This document shows positions 17,046 to 25,095 of a stretch of DNA of 64,000 nucleotides, piece after piece. Position 1 is the stretch's first letter, and every line of letters starts with the position of its first letter. The translations under genes were made by a program, and so were the position numbers. The notes under the pieces were generated by a model that had not been told where the DNA came from, did not search any database, and saw nothing but the letters and a program-made list of their open reading frames with translations. This stretch comes from Paragorgia papillata. Its lineage: Eukaryota; Cnidaria; Anthozoa; Scleralcyonacea; Coralliidae. The DNA lies in the NCBI GenBank assembly GCA_035771165.1, contig JAWNZC010000234.1, positions 2,386,001 to 2,450,000 of the forward strand, given 5' to 3'.

Positions 17046-17798
17046 ATGGCAACACAGTTTTATTTAACGCTTCCAAGCAATAGCTCTATGGAATATTTTC
17101 CAGATAATACTGTAGCAAATTTTAAAGTGAAGCTTGCTGAAACTGTACAACTGACAGGTGACTGGGAAGTAGCTTTATCAGAGTTATATTATCCCCATAC
17201 ATGGAGCGCGATTCGAAAAGGTAGTCAACAAACGTTTCTCTATAACGCTGGAACAAAATATGACGATACGGGTATTATCCCAAATGGTTACTATACCACC
17301 ATTGCTGATCTGGTGGGGGCTTTAAACCGTAGCATGAACAAAGAGGCACGAGCCAAGATAAATTTTACGTATAATCGAAGTACACGGAAAGTCACCGTCG
17401 ATGTAAAAAATGGGGCAAACGTTTGGTTTAGTGGTGACATTGCTACAACATTGGGGTTTCAAGAAGACACCTTTATTAAAAAGAAAACCCTAAGTCCTTA
17501 CGTAGCAGATGTTAACGGTGGATTTTCAGCTATGTATGTATACACTGATATCGTAGATGCACAGTTTGTCGGTGATGTCAAAGTGCCCCTACTGAGAATT
17601 GTCAATACTCGAGGAAGTTATGGTGAAAACGTGAATGTCAGTCTTCGTAACCTACAATATATTCCTGTCAAGGTAAAGTCCTTCGAAACAATTGAAGTGA
17701 ATATAAAGGACGACAAAAACGAAAACGTATCATTTGGCTTCGGGAAGTCGATCGTGACACTTCACTTTAGACAGCGAAGATCTTCGTATTTCATTTAA
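17046..17798 (+). CDS. Penton-like minor capsid protein (single jelly roll)
   Basis: From the ATG at 17046 the product has 250 aa and begins MATQFYLTLPSNSSMEYFPD, then has the characteristic TGDWEVALSELYYPHTW at about 36-52. This N-terminal signature is shared by Polinton/adintovirus minor capsid proteins, which form the pentons at icosahedral vertices. A GTG at 17001 in the same frame is the first possible start, but the family signature begins at the ATG. The remainder is beta-rich, as expected for a jelly roll. Its stop is 2 bp before the next ATG at 17801, so the gene lies in a tight capsid operon-like block. Confidence 0.87.
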   Translation: MATQFYLTLPSNSSMEYFPDNTVANFKVKLAETVQLTGDWEVALSELYYPHTWSAIRKGSQQTFLYNAGTKYDDTGIIPNGYYTTIADLVGALNRSMNKEARAKINFTYNRSTRKVTVDVKNGANVWFSGDIATTLGFQEDTFIKKKTLSPYVADVNGGFSAMYVYTDIVDAQFVGDVKVPLLRIVNTRGSYGENVNVSLRNLQYIPVKVKSFETIEVNIKDDKNENVSFGFGKSIVTLHFRQRRSSYFI

Positions 17799-17800
17799 AA

Positions 17801-18274
17801 ATGAGACATACAATTATTCCAGACGTAAAGCAATTTCAACAGCATTATTTAAGAAGACAACAAGGTGGAAGTCTACCTGGTTTCCGAGGTGCACGTATTC
17901 AGAAAGGTTACGGCATTGGAAGTTTTTTTAAAAGTATTGCACGCTTTGCAATACCTCTGGTGAAACGAGGAGCTCAAGCTATTGGAAGAAGAGCTCTGCA
18001 AGCTGTAACAGACGTTGGGCAAGATGTTCTGGCAGGGAAGAATGTAAAGCAAGCGATAAAAGGTCGTGGTTCTGAAGCCGTGAAAGATCTTGTTCAAAAA
18101 GGGGTCCGTCGGATTACGAACCAATCAGGAGCCGGTCGTAAACGCAAACGGGTGAATTCTCCTATAAAAGTCAACACAAGACGTAAAACCGTCAGTCCTT
18201 CGCAAACTGTGAAGAAGAAAACATCTGAGCCTACGGAAGCAAAGATTGGACCGTTTATAAAATATAAATCATGA
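17801..18274 (+). CDS. Basic virion core protein, adenovirus pX/pVI-like
   Basis: The 157-aa, very basic protein has GGSLPGFRGARIQKGYGIGS at about 22-41, followed by an amphipathic segment (SFFKSIARFAIPLVKRGAQA) and an Arg/Lys-rich tail with GRKRKR. Polinton and adintovirus genomes encode a comparable small Gly/Arg protein between penton and hexon genes, likened to adenovirus pVI/pX. The QQGGS and GRGS sites resemble targets of adenain-type proteases, so the neighbouring protease may process it. The membrane-active helix and DNA-binding tail are inferred. Its stop TGA overlaps the ATG of the major capsid gene (ATGA). Confidence 0.75.
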   Translation: MRHTIIPDVKQFQQHYLRRQQGGSLPGFRGARIQKGYGIGSFFKSIARFAIPLVKRGAQAIGRRALQAVTDVGQDVLAGKNVKQAIKGRGSEAVKDLVQKGVRRITNQSGAGRKRKRVNSPIKVNTRRKTVSPSQTVKKKTSEPTEAKIGPFIKYKS

Positions 18275-19617
18275 GTCAAGCTTTTAGTGCCCTACATAAA
18301 GATTCGTGTGAGTGTGCAAAATCAGAATTAGATTTATTTGTAATGCCTGCTACACAAGTAGAAATGAATAAAGGATTTTGGGAAGATATAGATCCAGTGT
18401 CGAGTATTGGAGCTTCAGACACCATCGAGTTTCTGTGTGCTGCAAATTCTGATGTGTATACGGATTTAGCAAATAGTTATCTACACGTGAAAGCAAAAAT
18501 AACCAACCATGATGGAACTAATCTCGATGAAAATGTTCAAGTCGGACCTGTAAATCTGTGGATGCATGCTTTATTTTCTCAAGTAGAAGTTTACCTAAAC
18601 AACAAACTTGTCACACCGTCGAGCACTGCTTATCCCTACCGATCATATATGGAAACTGTACTGAACTTTAGCAAAGACGCGAAATCATCTCATCTGACCT
18701 CAGCGCTGTTCTATAAAGATCAAGCTGGTCGAATGGATGTCGTAAACCCTGTAGCAGTAGATGCCGATGCAAACAAGGGTTTGAAACTGCGGTATGTTCA
18801 TGCAAGTCAAAGTAAGTCTGTGGCTATGGAAGGCAGAATCCATTCCGATCTGTTTGCACAAGCCCGTTATATTCTTGGTGCTGTACCGATCAAGCTCAAG
18901 CTAGTGCGTTCGAGAAACCCGTTTTCCCTAGTGTTGTCAGCAGAGCATCCTGACTTTAAAGTGGTTTTGGAAGAATGTGTATTTCGCGTTCGACGTGTCA
19001 ACGTCTCTTCGACCGTTGTGTTGGCTCATACCCATGCCCTTCAACGTGTCACGGCCAAGTACCCTATCAATCGTGTCAGTTGTAAAGTGGTTTCTGTACC
19101 GAGAGGAAATATGTCGGGCAATCAACCAAATATATTTCAAGGCCCTATACCTGATCGAGTGGTCATTGGAATGGTCGATGCAGATGCTTATAATGGTACC
19201 TATACCAAAAATCCTTTCAATTTCAAAAACTACGACATTACTTCTCTTGGTCTAACGGTAAATGGGGAGCATTTGCCTGGAAAACCCCTGCAACTGAAAT
19301 TTGCTGCTGCGAGAGGAAGTAACTACGTGTCCGCTTTCCAAACCTTGTATGCTGGTACTAACAAATTATTTCAAAATGATGGCAATGGTATTACACGAGA
19401 TGAGTATGCCAATGGGTACACTCTATTCGTGTTTGATCTGACAGCTGATCTGTGTCTGAGCGATCATATTCAACCGATTAAAAATGGAAACGTATCGATA
19501 GAATGTCAATTTGGAACGGCCCTGACAACAGCTATAAATATCGTGGTGCTTGGAGAATTTCAAAGTCTTATCGAAATTGACGCCAACCGCAACGTTCTAT
19601 GCGACTTTAGCAGTTAA
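18271..19617 (+). CDS. Major capsid protein (double jelly roll, hexon-like)
   Basis: The 448-aa protein begins MSQAFSALHKDSCECAKSEL and has the motif order of Polinton/adintovirus MCPs: an early SELDLFVMPATQ stretch, DLANSYLHVKAKI, VGPVNLWMHALFSQVEVYLN (very typical, about 93-112), SSTAYPYRSYMET, and a hexamer-interface half after about 200 (ILGAVPIKLKLVRSRNPFSL). Double-jelly-roll MCP trimers tile icosahedral capsids of PRD1/adenovirus-lineage viruses. The start overlaps the preceding stop, and the protease gene begins 1 bp after its own stop. The frame is intact with no missing blocks that I can see, so capsid formation is possible in principle. Confidence 0.92.
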   Translation: MSQAFSALHKDSCECAKSELDLFVMPATQVEMNKGFWEDIDPVSSIGASDTIEFLCAANSDVYTDLANSYLHVKAKITNHDGTNLDENVQVGPVNLWMHALFSQVEVYLNNKLVTPSSTAYPYRSYMETVLNFSKDAKSSHLTSALFYKDQAGRMDVVNPVAVDADANKGLKLRYVHASQSKSVAMEGRIHSDLFAQARYILGAVPIKLKLVRSRNPFSLVLSAEHPDFKVVLEECVFRVRRVNVSSTVVLAHTHALQRVTAKYPINRVSCKVVSVPRGNMSGNQPNIFQGPIPDRVVIGMVDADAYNGTYTKNPFNFKNYDITSLGLTVNGEHLPGKPLQLKFAAARGSNYVSAFQTLYAGTNKLFQNDGNGITRDEYANGYTLFVFDLTADLCLSDHIQPIKNGNVSIECQFGTALTTAINIVVLGEFQSLIEIDANRNVLCDFSS

Positions 19618-19618
19618 G

Positions 19619-20080
19619 ATGAACACTCTACAAATCCTGAACGTCCTGAAAAGTGATCCATTTACCAAGATCGTATTTAAAGACGTGTTACCATCGGATC
19701 GTCTACCAAGTCAGATATCGAAAAGACCTAGAGGTTTTATTCTGAATGTGGATCCTAGTAATGGATCTGGTACGCACTGGGTAGCAATTTATCTTACCAC
19801 AGATGGAAAAGGGGAGTTCATGGATTCGTACGGACAAGAACCGAGCTTTTATAGTAAAACCTTTGAAACGTTTTTACGAGATCATAGCAGTACTTTTACT
19901 TGGAATGAACAGACTTTACAGTCATTAGGGTCTCGCGTGTGTGGACAATATTGTTTATTTTATGCTTTACATCGATGTAGAAATATACCCATGTCAACAA
20001 TTGTTGGCATGTTTACTGATAATAAAGAATGGAATGACATGTTAGTTCGTGACTTTATGCGTAAATATTATTGTGTGTAA
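19619..20080 (+). CDS. Adenain-type cysteine protease (maturation protease)
   Basis: From the ATG at 19619 the product has 153 aa. The catalytic set is visible as H53 in GTHWVAIYL, D69 in FMDSYG, Q101 and C108 in SRVCGQYCLFYAL. The 7-residue Gln-Cys spacing equals that of adenovirus protease. The family (C5-like) cleaves capsid and core precursors during virion maturation; likely substrates are the adjacent pX/pVI-like and capsid proteins. In-frame upstream non-ATG starts exist (from 19550) but would overlap the MCP gene. It is the last gene of the plus-strand block. Confidence 0.93.
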   Translation: MNTLQILNVLKSDPFTKIVFKDVLPSDRLPSQISKRPRGFILNVDPSNGSGTHWVAIYLTTDGKGEFMDSYGQEPSFYSKTFETFLRDHSSTFTWNEQTLQSLGSRVCGQYCLFYALHRCRNIPMSTIVGMFTDNKEWNDMLVRDFMRKYYCV

Positions 20081-20148
20081 TAAATACAAGACAAATAATG
20101 TTGTAAACAATTCTTTATTGTAATATCAAAGCTTTACAAGGAATAAAT
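20081..20148. terminator. Convergent polyadenylation region between the two gene blocks
   Basis: AATAAA follows the protease stop on the plus strand (20082). TTTATT occurs at about 20113 and 20147 and gives AATAAA on the minus strand. The gap between the two converging coding blocks is only 68 bp, so both transcripts probably end here. Confidence 0.6.
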
Positions 20149-20895
20149 TTATTTAACCCATTTATATGGATGTAAGTTTTTGTCTCTTCGTTTCTGTTTT
20201 GTTCTTTTCAATGTTGCTGGCGCTACCTGTGACGTCAGGGGGGTGTTGTCTGAAATATCTCTAGTTTTATATTCTCGTACCATACTTAAACGATTTTCAT
20301 TTCTAATAATGCCTTCGGGAACATTCATGTTTCCTAATGCTTTTGCGAAAAGCTGCCATCCAGCAGGGTTGAAATTCTTTCGTTGGCGTAGAGAATCGTT
20401 GACCAAGTCGATAACATTTGTACCTGGAATAGGTCGTCCTTTAAACACCATCTGTCCTTGGTCAGTCCACCCAATGAGGTCTTTATTTGCTTTAAGTTTC
20501 TTAACCAACTGTCGAGCTCTTGATTTCATTGTTACAGGTACACTTTCTAAAATGTCAGTTTCTATCTCTCCAGGCAACTCGGAGGGTGCTGTTTCAGCAG
20601 TCTCTTCTGTATTCACTGATTCTTCAGGTTTGTCCTCGTCAGCTATGGGTGTTGTAGGCGGTATGACGCTTACACGTACTGGGCTACTCATTCTTTTATC
20701 GTAATAACCCAAATAACGTTGCAGCGACTGATCGTGCATTTTCACTTTCTCGTCTTGTGTTATATCTTGACGTTTAAGAAGATTTTGCATTTCGGAATCT
20801 AGTTCATTCACCTGCGCTGTTAAAGGAGTGACCAAGGGTTTCTTTCGATCTGTCATATGTTCTGGAACTAGCACCAATCTCCTGACGTGTTCCAT
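20149..20895 (-). CDS. Polinton-associated protein of unnamed family (248 aa)
   Basis: The N-terminal third is helical and acidic (NELDSEMQNLLKRQD then HDQSLQRYLGYYDKR). A Pro/Glu-rich linker (about 75-115) follows, then a compact conserved-looking domain at about 125-205 with GWTDQGQMVFKGRPIPGTN and IDLVNDSLRQRK, then GWQLFAKALGNMNVP. The tail is basic. I have seen this domain plan in other invertebrate Polinton-like elements, but it has no function I can name; a virion structural role is a guess. Its ATG overlaps the stop of the upstream 146-aa gene (TAATG), showing coupled arrangement. Confidence 0.7.
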   Translation of the reverse strand: MEHVRRLVLVPEHMTDRKKPLVTPLTAQVNELDSEMQNLLKRQDITQDEKVKMHDQSLQRYLGYYDKRMSSPVRVSVIPPTTPIADEDKPEESVNTEETAETAPSELPGEIETDILESVPVTMKSRARQLVKKLKANKDLIGWTDQGQMVFKGRPIPGTNVIDLVNDSLRQRKNFNPAGWQLFAKALGNMNVPEGIIRNENRLSMVREYKTRDISDNTPLTSQVAPATLKRTKQKRRDKNLHPYKWVK

Positions 20896-21335
20896 TATTT
20901 GGTTAAAAAACTTGCCAGTTGTTCAAGTACAGGAACTAAGAGAAACGGTAGAAAACCTTCACCTTCTTGTAGAATAACTTTCTTTCTTTTTGTTACTGGA
21001 TTACGTTTATCAGCAACAAACTTGATATGGTCGTTATAAGGGGCTAGTTTCCTTGCTGTTTTCGGAGTAATCTTAATTGTTTCACACCACACGTTCAAAA
21101 GACACTGTCTAATGGCTTCTAATATATCGTCGTCGGCAGCTTTTATAATTGCGTTTCGCAGTTGAGGATTACACTTTGCCAATACTTTTAAAACGTCGCA
21201 GTTCCTTCTTATACAAGCAGACATTGTCAAATGATCGTATTGTCCTTGAACAGCCCCTTTTATACTCTGGGATGGTACACGTAGTGGATGTCCGTAGGAA
21301 AGATCCCGGATCTTACTCGGATTTCGTCGGGACAT
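20895..21335 (-). CDS. Small basic Polinton protein with hydrophobic C-terminus
   Basis: The 146-aa protein contains a central helical part (NCDVLKVLAKCNPQLRNAII, then LEAIRQCLLNVWC), a run of basic residues (TKRKKVILQEG) and a hydrophobic end (GFLPFLLVPVLEQLASFL). This order (Leu-rich repeats of K/A/D helices, then a Lys-rich segment, then GGFL-type hydrophobic tail) recurs beside the ATPase in related elements. The hydrophobic tail may insert into membranes. No enzyme motif is seen. The gene overlaps the 3' end of the ATPase gene by 76 bp in another frame and shares a TAATG junction with the next gene. Confidence 0.65.
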   Translation of the reverse strand: MSRRNPSKIRDLSYGHPLRVPSQSIKGAVQGQYDHLTMSACIRRNCDVLKVLAKCNPQLRNAIIKAADDDILEAIRQCLLNVWCETIKITPKTARKLAPYNDHIKFVADKRNPVTKRKKVILQEGEGFLPFLLVPVLEQLASFLTK

Positions 21336-22084
21336 GTCGGAGTGAGATCGACAAATAAGTAGGAATACGGCTCTTTAGTCGCCATCTGATAGGCTTGCTG
21401 GAAAAATTTAGTGTTGCTAGGATACAACTGTTTGGCCAGATGAGTCACTTGACTCGCGTCACGAACATTTTTGGTTAACACGAGATAACTAGCGTTAAGG
21501 GAAATGGTACGATGATCCTTGCTTTGATGAAACAAGTTTTGCACGATATAAATTACACTGAGATTCCCATGGTGGGATTTCTTAGTAAATAATTTCGCGA
21601 TAATACTATCTTTCTCTCCCATCATGTCATCAATAATAAACAAATTTCTTATTTGGGGGTTAATGCTATCCAACATCGATTGGGGCAAACCTTGGACAAA
21701 CTGAATCCCTGGAATTAAGGTTTCTATTTCGCCGAACGTATCTTGATACTCTGTATAAAAATACACGATGTTTTCCGGAGGTGGGTCGATCATGATCTCA
21801 GCATAAGCCAATAACTGTTTCACAAACGTTGTCTTGCCTGTCTTAGTACCTCCAGAGACCAAGAGTCCAAACGGATGTGTCAGTTGTATCGAGTACGTTT
21901 TTTGACTCTCAGGGGTGAATGTAGTTGTCATTGCAGTAAATGGGGAAGATGTTGTTACCCTATCACTGATAGACCTTTTATGATGAAAATATCTCATATG
22001 TCGTAGACGATTACTTGATGTAGCGAATGATTTTTCGCAGACTTCACAAACGTAAGACATGTTCATCCAGTGACTGTCAATCAT
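21260..22084 (-). CDS. Packaging ATPase (FtsK/HerA, A32-like) with N-terminal C2H2 finger
   Basis: The 274-aa protein has a classical C2H2 zinc finger at 13-34 (C13, C16, H29, H34; YVCEVCEKSF). The ATPase follows: Walker A GGTKTGKTT at 78-86, Walker B LFIIDD at 148-153, and a later sensor-like VIYIVQNLFH. Polinton and NCLDV enzymes of this class drive DNA into preformed capsids. The finger presumably contacts DNA or a terminal protein. Start choice is between M1, M7 and M9, all before the finger. Its 3' end overlaps the 146-aa gene. Upstream (22085-23000) is only the 21-bp satellite. Confidence 0.93.
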   Translation of the reverse strand: MIDSHWMNMSYVCEVCEKSFATSSNRLRHMRYFHHKRSISDRVTTSSPFTAMTTTFTPESQKTYSIQLTHPFGLLVSGGTKTGKTTFVKQLLAYAEIMIDPPPENIVYFYTEYQDTFGEIETLIPGIQFVQGLPQSMLDSINPQIRNLFIIDDMMGEKDSIIAKLFTKKSHHGNLSVIYIVQNLFHQSKDHRTISLNASYLVLTKNVRDASQVTHLAKQLYPSNTKFFQQAYQMATKEPYSYLFVDLTPTCPDEIRVRSGIFPTDIHYVYHPRV

Positions 22085-22109
22085 AAACTGATGTCACTCT
22101 TTCACGCAA

Positions 22110-23010
22110 CTGCTTTTTATAAGATTGAATCATTGAATCCTAAGATTGAATCATTGAATCCTAAGACTGAATCATTGAACCCTAAGATTGAATCATTGAA
22201 TCCTAAGATTAAATAATTGAATCCTAAGATTGAATCATTGAATCCTAAGATTGAATCATTGAATCCTAAGACTGAATCATTGAATCCTAAGCTTGAATCA
22301 TTGAATCCTAAGATTAAATAATTGAATCCTAAGATTGAATCATTGAATCCTAAGATTGAATCATTGAATCCTAAGACTGAATCATTGAATCCTAAGATTG
22401 AATCATTGAATCCTAAGACTGAATCATTGAATCCTAAGACTGAATCATTGAATCCTAAGATTGAATCATTGAATCCTAAGATTGAATCATTGAATCCTAA
22501 GATTGAATCATTGAATCCTAAGACTGAATCATTGAATCCTAAGATTGAATCATTGAATCCTAAGATTGAATCATTGAATCCTAAGATTGAATCATTGAAT
22601 CCTAAGATTGAATCATTGAATCCTAAGCTTGAATCATTGAATCCTAAGATTAAATAATTGAATCCTAAGATTGAATCATTGAATCCTAAGATTGAATCAT
22701 TGAATCCTAAGACTGAATCATTGAATCCTAAGATTGAATCATTGAATCCTAAGACTGAATCATTGAATCCTAAGACTGAATCATTGAATCCTAAGATTGA
22801 ATCATTGAATCCTAAGATTGAATCATTGAATCCTAAGATTGAATCACTGAATCCTAAGACTGAATCATTGAATCCTAAGATTGAATCATTGAATCCTAAG
22901 ATTGAATCATTGAATCCTAAGATTGAATCATTGAATCCTAAGATTGAATCATTGAATCCTAAGATTGAATCATTGAATCCTAAGATTGAATCATTGAATC
23001 CTAAGATTGA
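22110..23010. repeat. 21-bp satellite with 336-bp higher-order period, inside the Polinton
   Basis: About 43 units of ATTGAATCCTAAGATTGAATC. Unit variants (GATT, GACT, GCTT, and ATTAAATA ends) recur in the same order 16 units apart, so the array has a 336-bp higher-order repeat (22322 against 22658). The plus strand is open as (NPKIESL)n. The array's proximal end supplies the last residues and stop of the GRF gene. It fills the space between the ATPase and GRF genes. Confidence 0.95.
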
Positions 23011-23646
23011 ATCATATCTAGCTTTTCCATGGCGTCTGTCACTGACATGATAGGGAGTTCTCCATTATATTCGGCAAAAGCTTCGTTTGGATCTTGTCTC
23101 TGACTTACGAACGTGAGCCCGGTGTCCGACACCATGTAGCTATATGAGGGTGGGTAGCTAAACAGGCAACCAACTCTGTCGACGTGAGGGCGCGGTTTCC
23201 ACTCGAAAAAACCACACGAATTTTCTTTCTCATTTGGGCAACAGTAAAACAAACGGCCTTGGTTGTCCCCCTCTTTTTTAACCTTGCGAAGGCAACAAAC
23301 CAGTCCGTGCTTGCATGTAGGCTTTGGTGTCTCGACTCTATCGCCCCACTGCCAAAAGGAACATTGATTTTCACGGACACAGCAGACAAAGAAAGGTCTT
23401 CCGAAATTCGGTTTCGCTGTGTCTTTCACGACTCTCATCTTAGCCGGTCTCTGGTGGGCATGACAAACTGGTCGCAGAGCTCCGTTTGAACGCCACAAAA
23501 ATAAAGCAGTTTCAAACAATTCACGGTCTTGTTCTGGGCAAAAGAACTCGCAGCTTTCCTCGTTCTTGTTGTCGCAAAGCCAAAACTTTCCATTTTTTCG
23601 TTGTTACAAGAGACGCCGGTTTTCCGTGCAAACAATCCATCGTCAT
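23001..23646 (-). CDS. GRF zinc-finger protein (three fingers, first one frameshifted)
   Basis: Two intact GRF fingers are read: CHAHQRPAKMRVVKD then NFGRPFFVC and CSFWQW; and CKHGLVCCLRKV then NQGRLFYCC and CGFFEW. GRF domains bind single-stranded DNA and occur in NEIL3, APE2, TTF2 and TOP3A. Upstream, an ATG at 23646 (or 23640) starts a reading with CLHGKPAS, the front half of another finger. Its back half (GKFWLC, CEFF) is in a different frame. The two halves meet at a run of six T (23593-23598), where one surplus base breaks the frame. Without it the gene would hold three fingers. This may be a true mutation, a programmed +1 shift, or a sequencing error. The C-terminus ends in the first satellite unit. 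Confidence 0.82.
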
Positions 23647-23900
23647 AATATATGAATTATAACTACTGACTAAAGTGATCATTTTTATATGTAAGCTTTC
23701 TTTTGTGAAAAGGGCAAACAAGAACGGGCGAGCCTCGTCATTAAGTATCCTAATGACTTTTTAACGACATTTTATATAAAAGCACTATGCAAATCAAACA
23801 ACTTGATACGCCTGGTCAGCAAGTTCGGGTCTGGGCGGCCCCGGGCAATTAAATTAACACTTTCACAGTTTTAATAATATTTTATTTCAGCTTTTTATTA

Positions 23901-24584
23901 TTATACCCGATAACAAAACCAAGGTTCGCTAAGAAGTTCAGTCTTTCTCTTCTTCGGTTCAAAGACATCAGACACATCAGATTCATCAGAGTCAGAAACA
24001 AAGCTATCTAGCTCAGATTCTTTTAGATCAAATTCACTTATTACAACACGCGCTGTTTTAATGTCTGGCGGGTTATGAATGTTTCTTTCGTTTATGTTCT
24101 GCTGAATACCCCCCAATACTCGCTTGACAAGCACAAACTCTTCTTCAGTAAATGAAATGCGTTTAGCCGTTAGAATCCTCTTTAAACCACCAAACGTCCG
24201 ATCCCATTCGTAATTGTCAACGCCGATATTGTAGTGAGTCACATCATTAACATTATTTGCAGAAAGATACGGTCTAACCAAAGATCCTTCCTCCTCCAAC
24301 AACGAAAACTTTATTTCTTCACTTAACGAGTCCTCTCCATGAACAATTTCAACAAGAATTGGTAAAATATTTATCATTTTCTGAAACACTGACTCATTTA
24401 ATGTGATTTCGCTCCCTTGCACCAAAAGTTTAACCCCGTTCCTATTCCGAAACTCTCTGAAACATACATACATCTGCTGAAAAAACTGGTCGGAATATAC
24501 GTAAACTTGGTTTTGACCATTCTGCTTTAAGAACACAGGTTTCTCGTGGGCAAATATTATTTCAGTCACAAAGACGTCGTCCAT
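23901..24584 (-). CDS. Unassigned Polinton ORF with acidic tail and NLS-like motif (227 aa)
   Basis: No family is recognised. The protein is mixed alpha/beta, with a Ser/Asp-rich stretch (about 190-210, DSFVSDSDESDVSDVF) followed by KKRK at 211-214, resembling a nuclear localisation signal beside acidic phosphorylation sites. The stop at 23901 leaves a 254-bp gap to the GRF start, and the gene upstream ends 23 bp before its ATG. Codon use looks like its neighbours. A nuclear regulatory or replication-accessory role is only a guess. Confidence 0.7.
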   Translation of the reverse strand: MDDVFVTEIIFAHEKPVFLKQNGQNQVYVYSDQFFQQMYVCFREFRNRNGVKLLVQGSEITLNESVFQKMINILPILVEIVHGEDSLSEEIKFSLLEEEGSLVRPYLSANNVNDVTHYNIGVDNYEWDRTFGGLKRILTAKRISFTEEEFVLVKRVLGGIQQNINERNIHNPPDIKTARVVISEFDLKESELDSFVSDSDESDVSDVFEPKKRKTELLSEPWFCYRV

Positions 24585-24607
24585 ATCGTAAGGTAAGCTG
24601 TGATCTG

Positions 24608-25084
24608 TTACCCGGACAAACTAGCTTTGGAACAGGAAGAGTCATGTTCAACTGACGTAATACTGTGTAACACACATGCGCAATCTTCTTTATGTTTGTT
24701 CATAATTAATTTGTAATTGTTCTTGAGGTTCTCCTTTAGACAGGTAAAATCACATGGCATATATCTTCGAAACGCTTTCTTGTGATCTTGATATGTATGT
24801 CTCACTAGTTCAAGACCGTTTACAAACAATTTCATGTCTTCTAATTTACGCACAAACGCTTTAACAACGTTCTCTACAGATGATCTCTCTAAGGCACATT
24901 CGAAGTAAAACCATATTTTATCTTTATCCGGCATCCTGGGACAACAATGTCGCACACTGCCATAGCAATTCTCCACCACCAGTCTATCAATGTTTAACGA
25001 TATTTCCTCAACATAGCATGTTAAAAGTGTACACTCAATCTTTCTCTCGCGCAAATTTAAAATCTCAATCAGGTCGGAATCCAT
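24608..25084 (-). CDS. Unassigned cysteine-rich Polinton ORF (158 aa)
   Basis: The ATG at 25084 lies 12 bp inside the right TIR border, so its promoter is in or at the TIR. The product has a CYGSVRHCCPRM segment and many other cysteines (for example CDFTC, DCACVLH), with helical stretches VENVVKAFVRKL and LKNNYKLIMNKH between them. It loosely recalls small Cys/His proteins of eukaryotic DNA viruses and transposons, but no family is assigned. It is separated from the 227-aa gene by 23 bp, suggesting a shared transcript. Confidence 0.68.
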   Translation of the reverse strand: MDSDLIEILNLRERKIECTLLTCYVEEISLNIDRLVVENCYGSVRHCCPRMPDKDKIWFYFECALERSSVENVVKAFVRKLEDMKLFVNGLELVRHTYQDHKKAFRRYMPCDFTCLKENLKNNYKLIMNKHKEDCACVLHSITSVEHDSSCSKASLSG

Positions 25085-25095
25085 TGAAATGACAA

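Noticed and set aside
20180..20704. 174-aa plus-strand ORF inside the Polinton
   Set aside because: Antisense shadow of the 248-aa minus-strand gene; composition and conserved-looking motifs favour the minus reading.
22110..23010. CRISPR-like array
   Set aside because: Units are directly adjacent 21-bp repeats without unique spacers, in a eukaryotic mobile element.
22322..23050. (NPKIESL)n protein as a real element gene
   Set aside because: The satellite is open only because its length is a multiple of three; in-frame TAA occurs at the ATTAAATA units, and there is no non-repeat domain.
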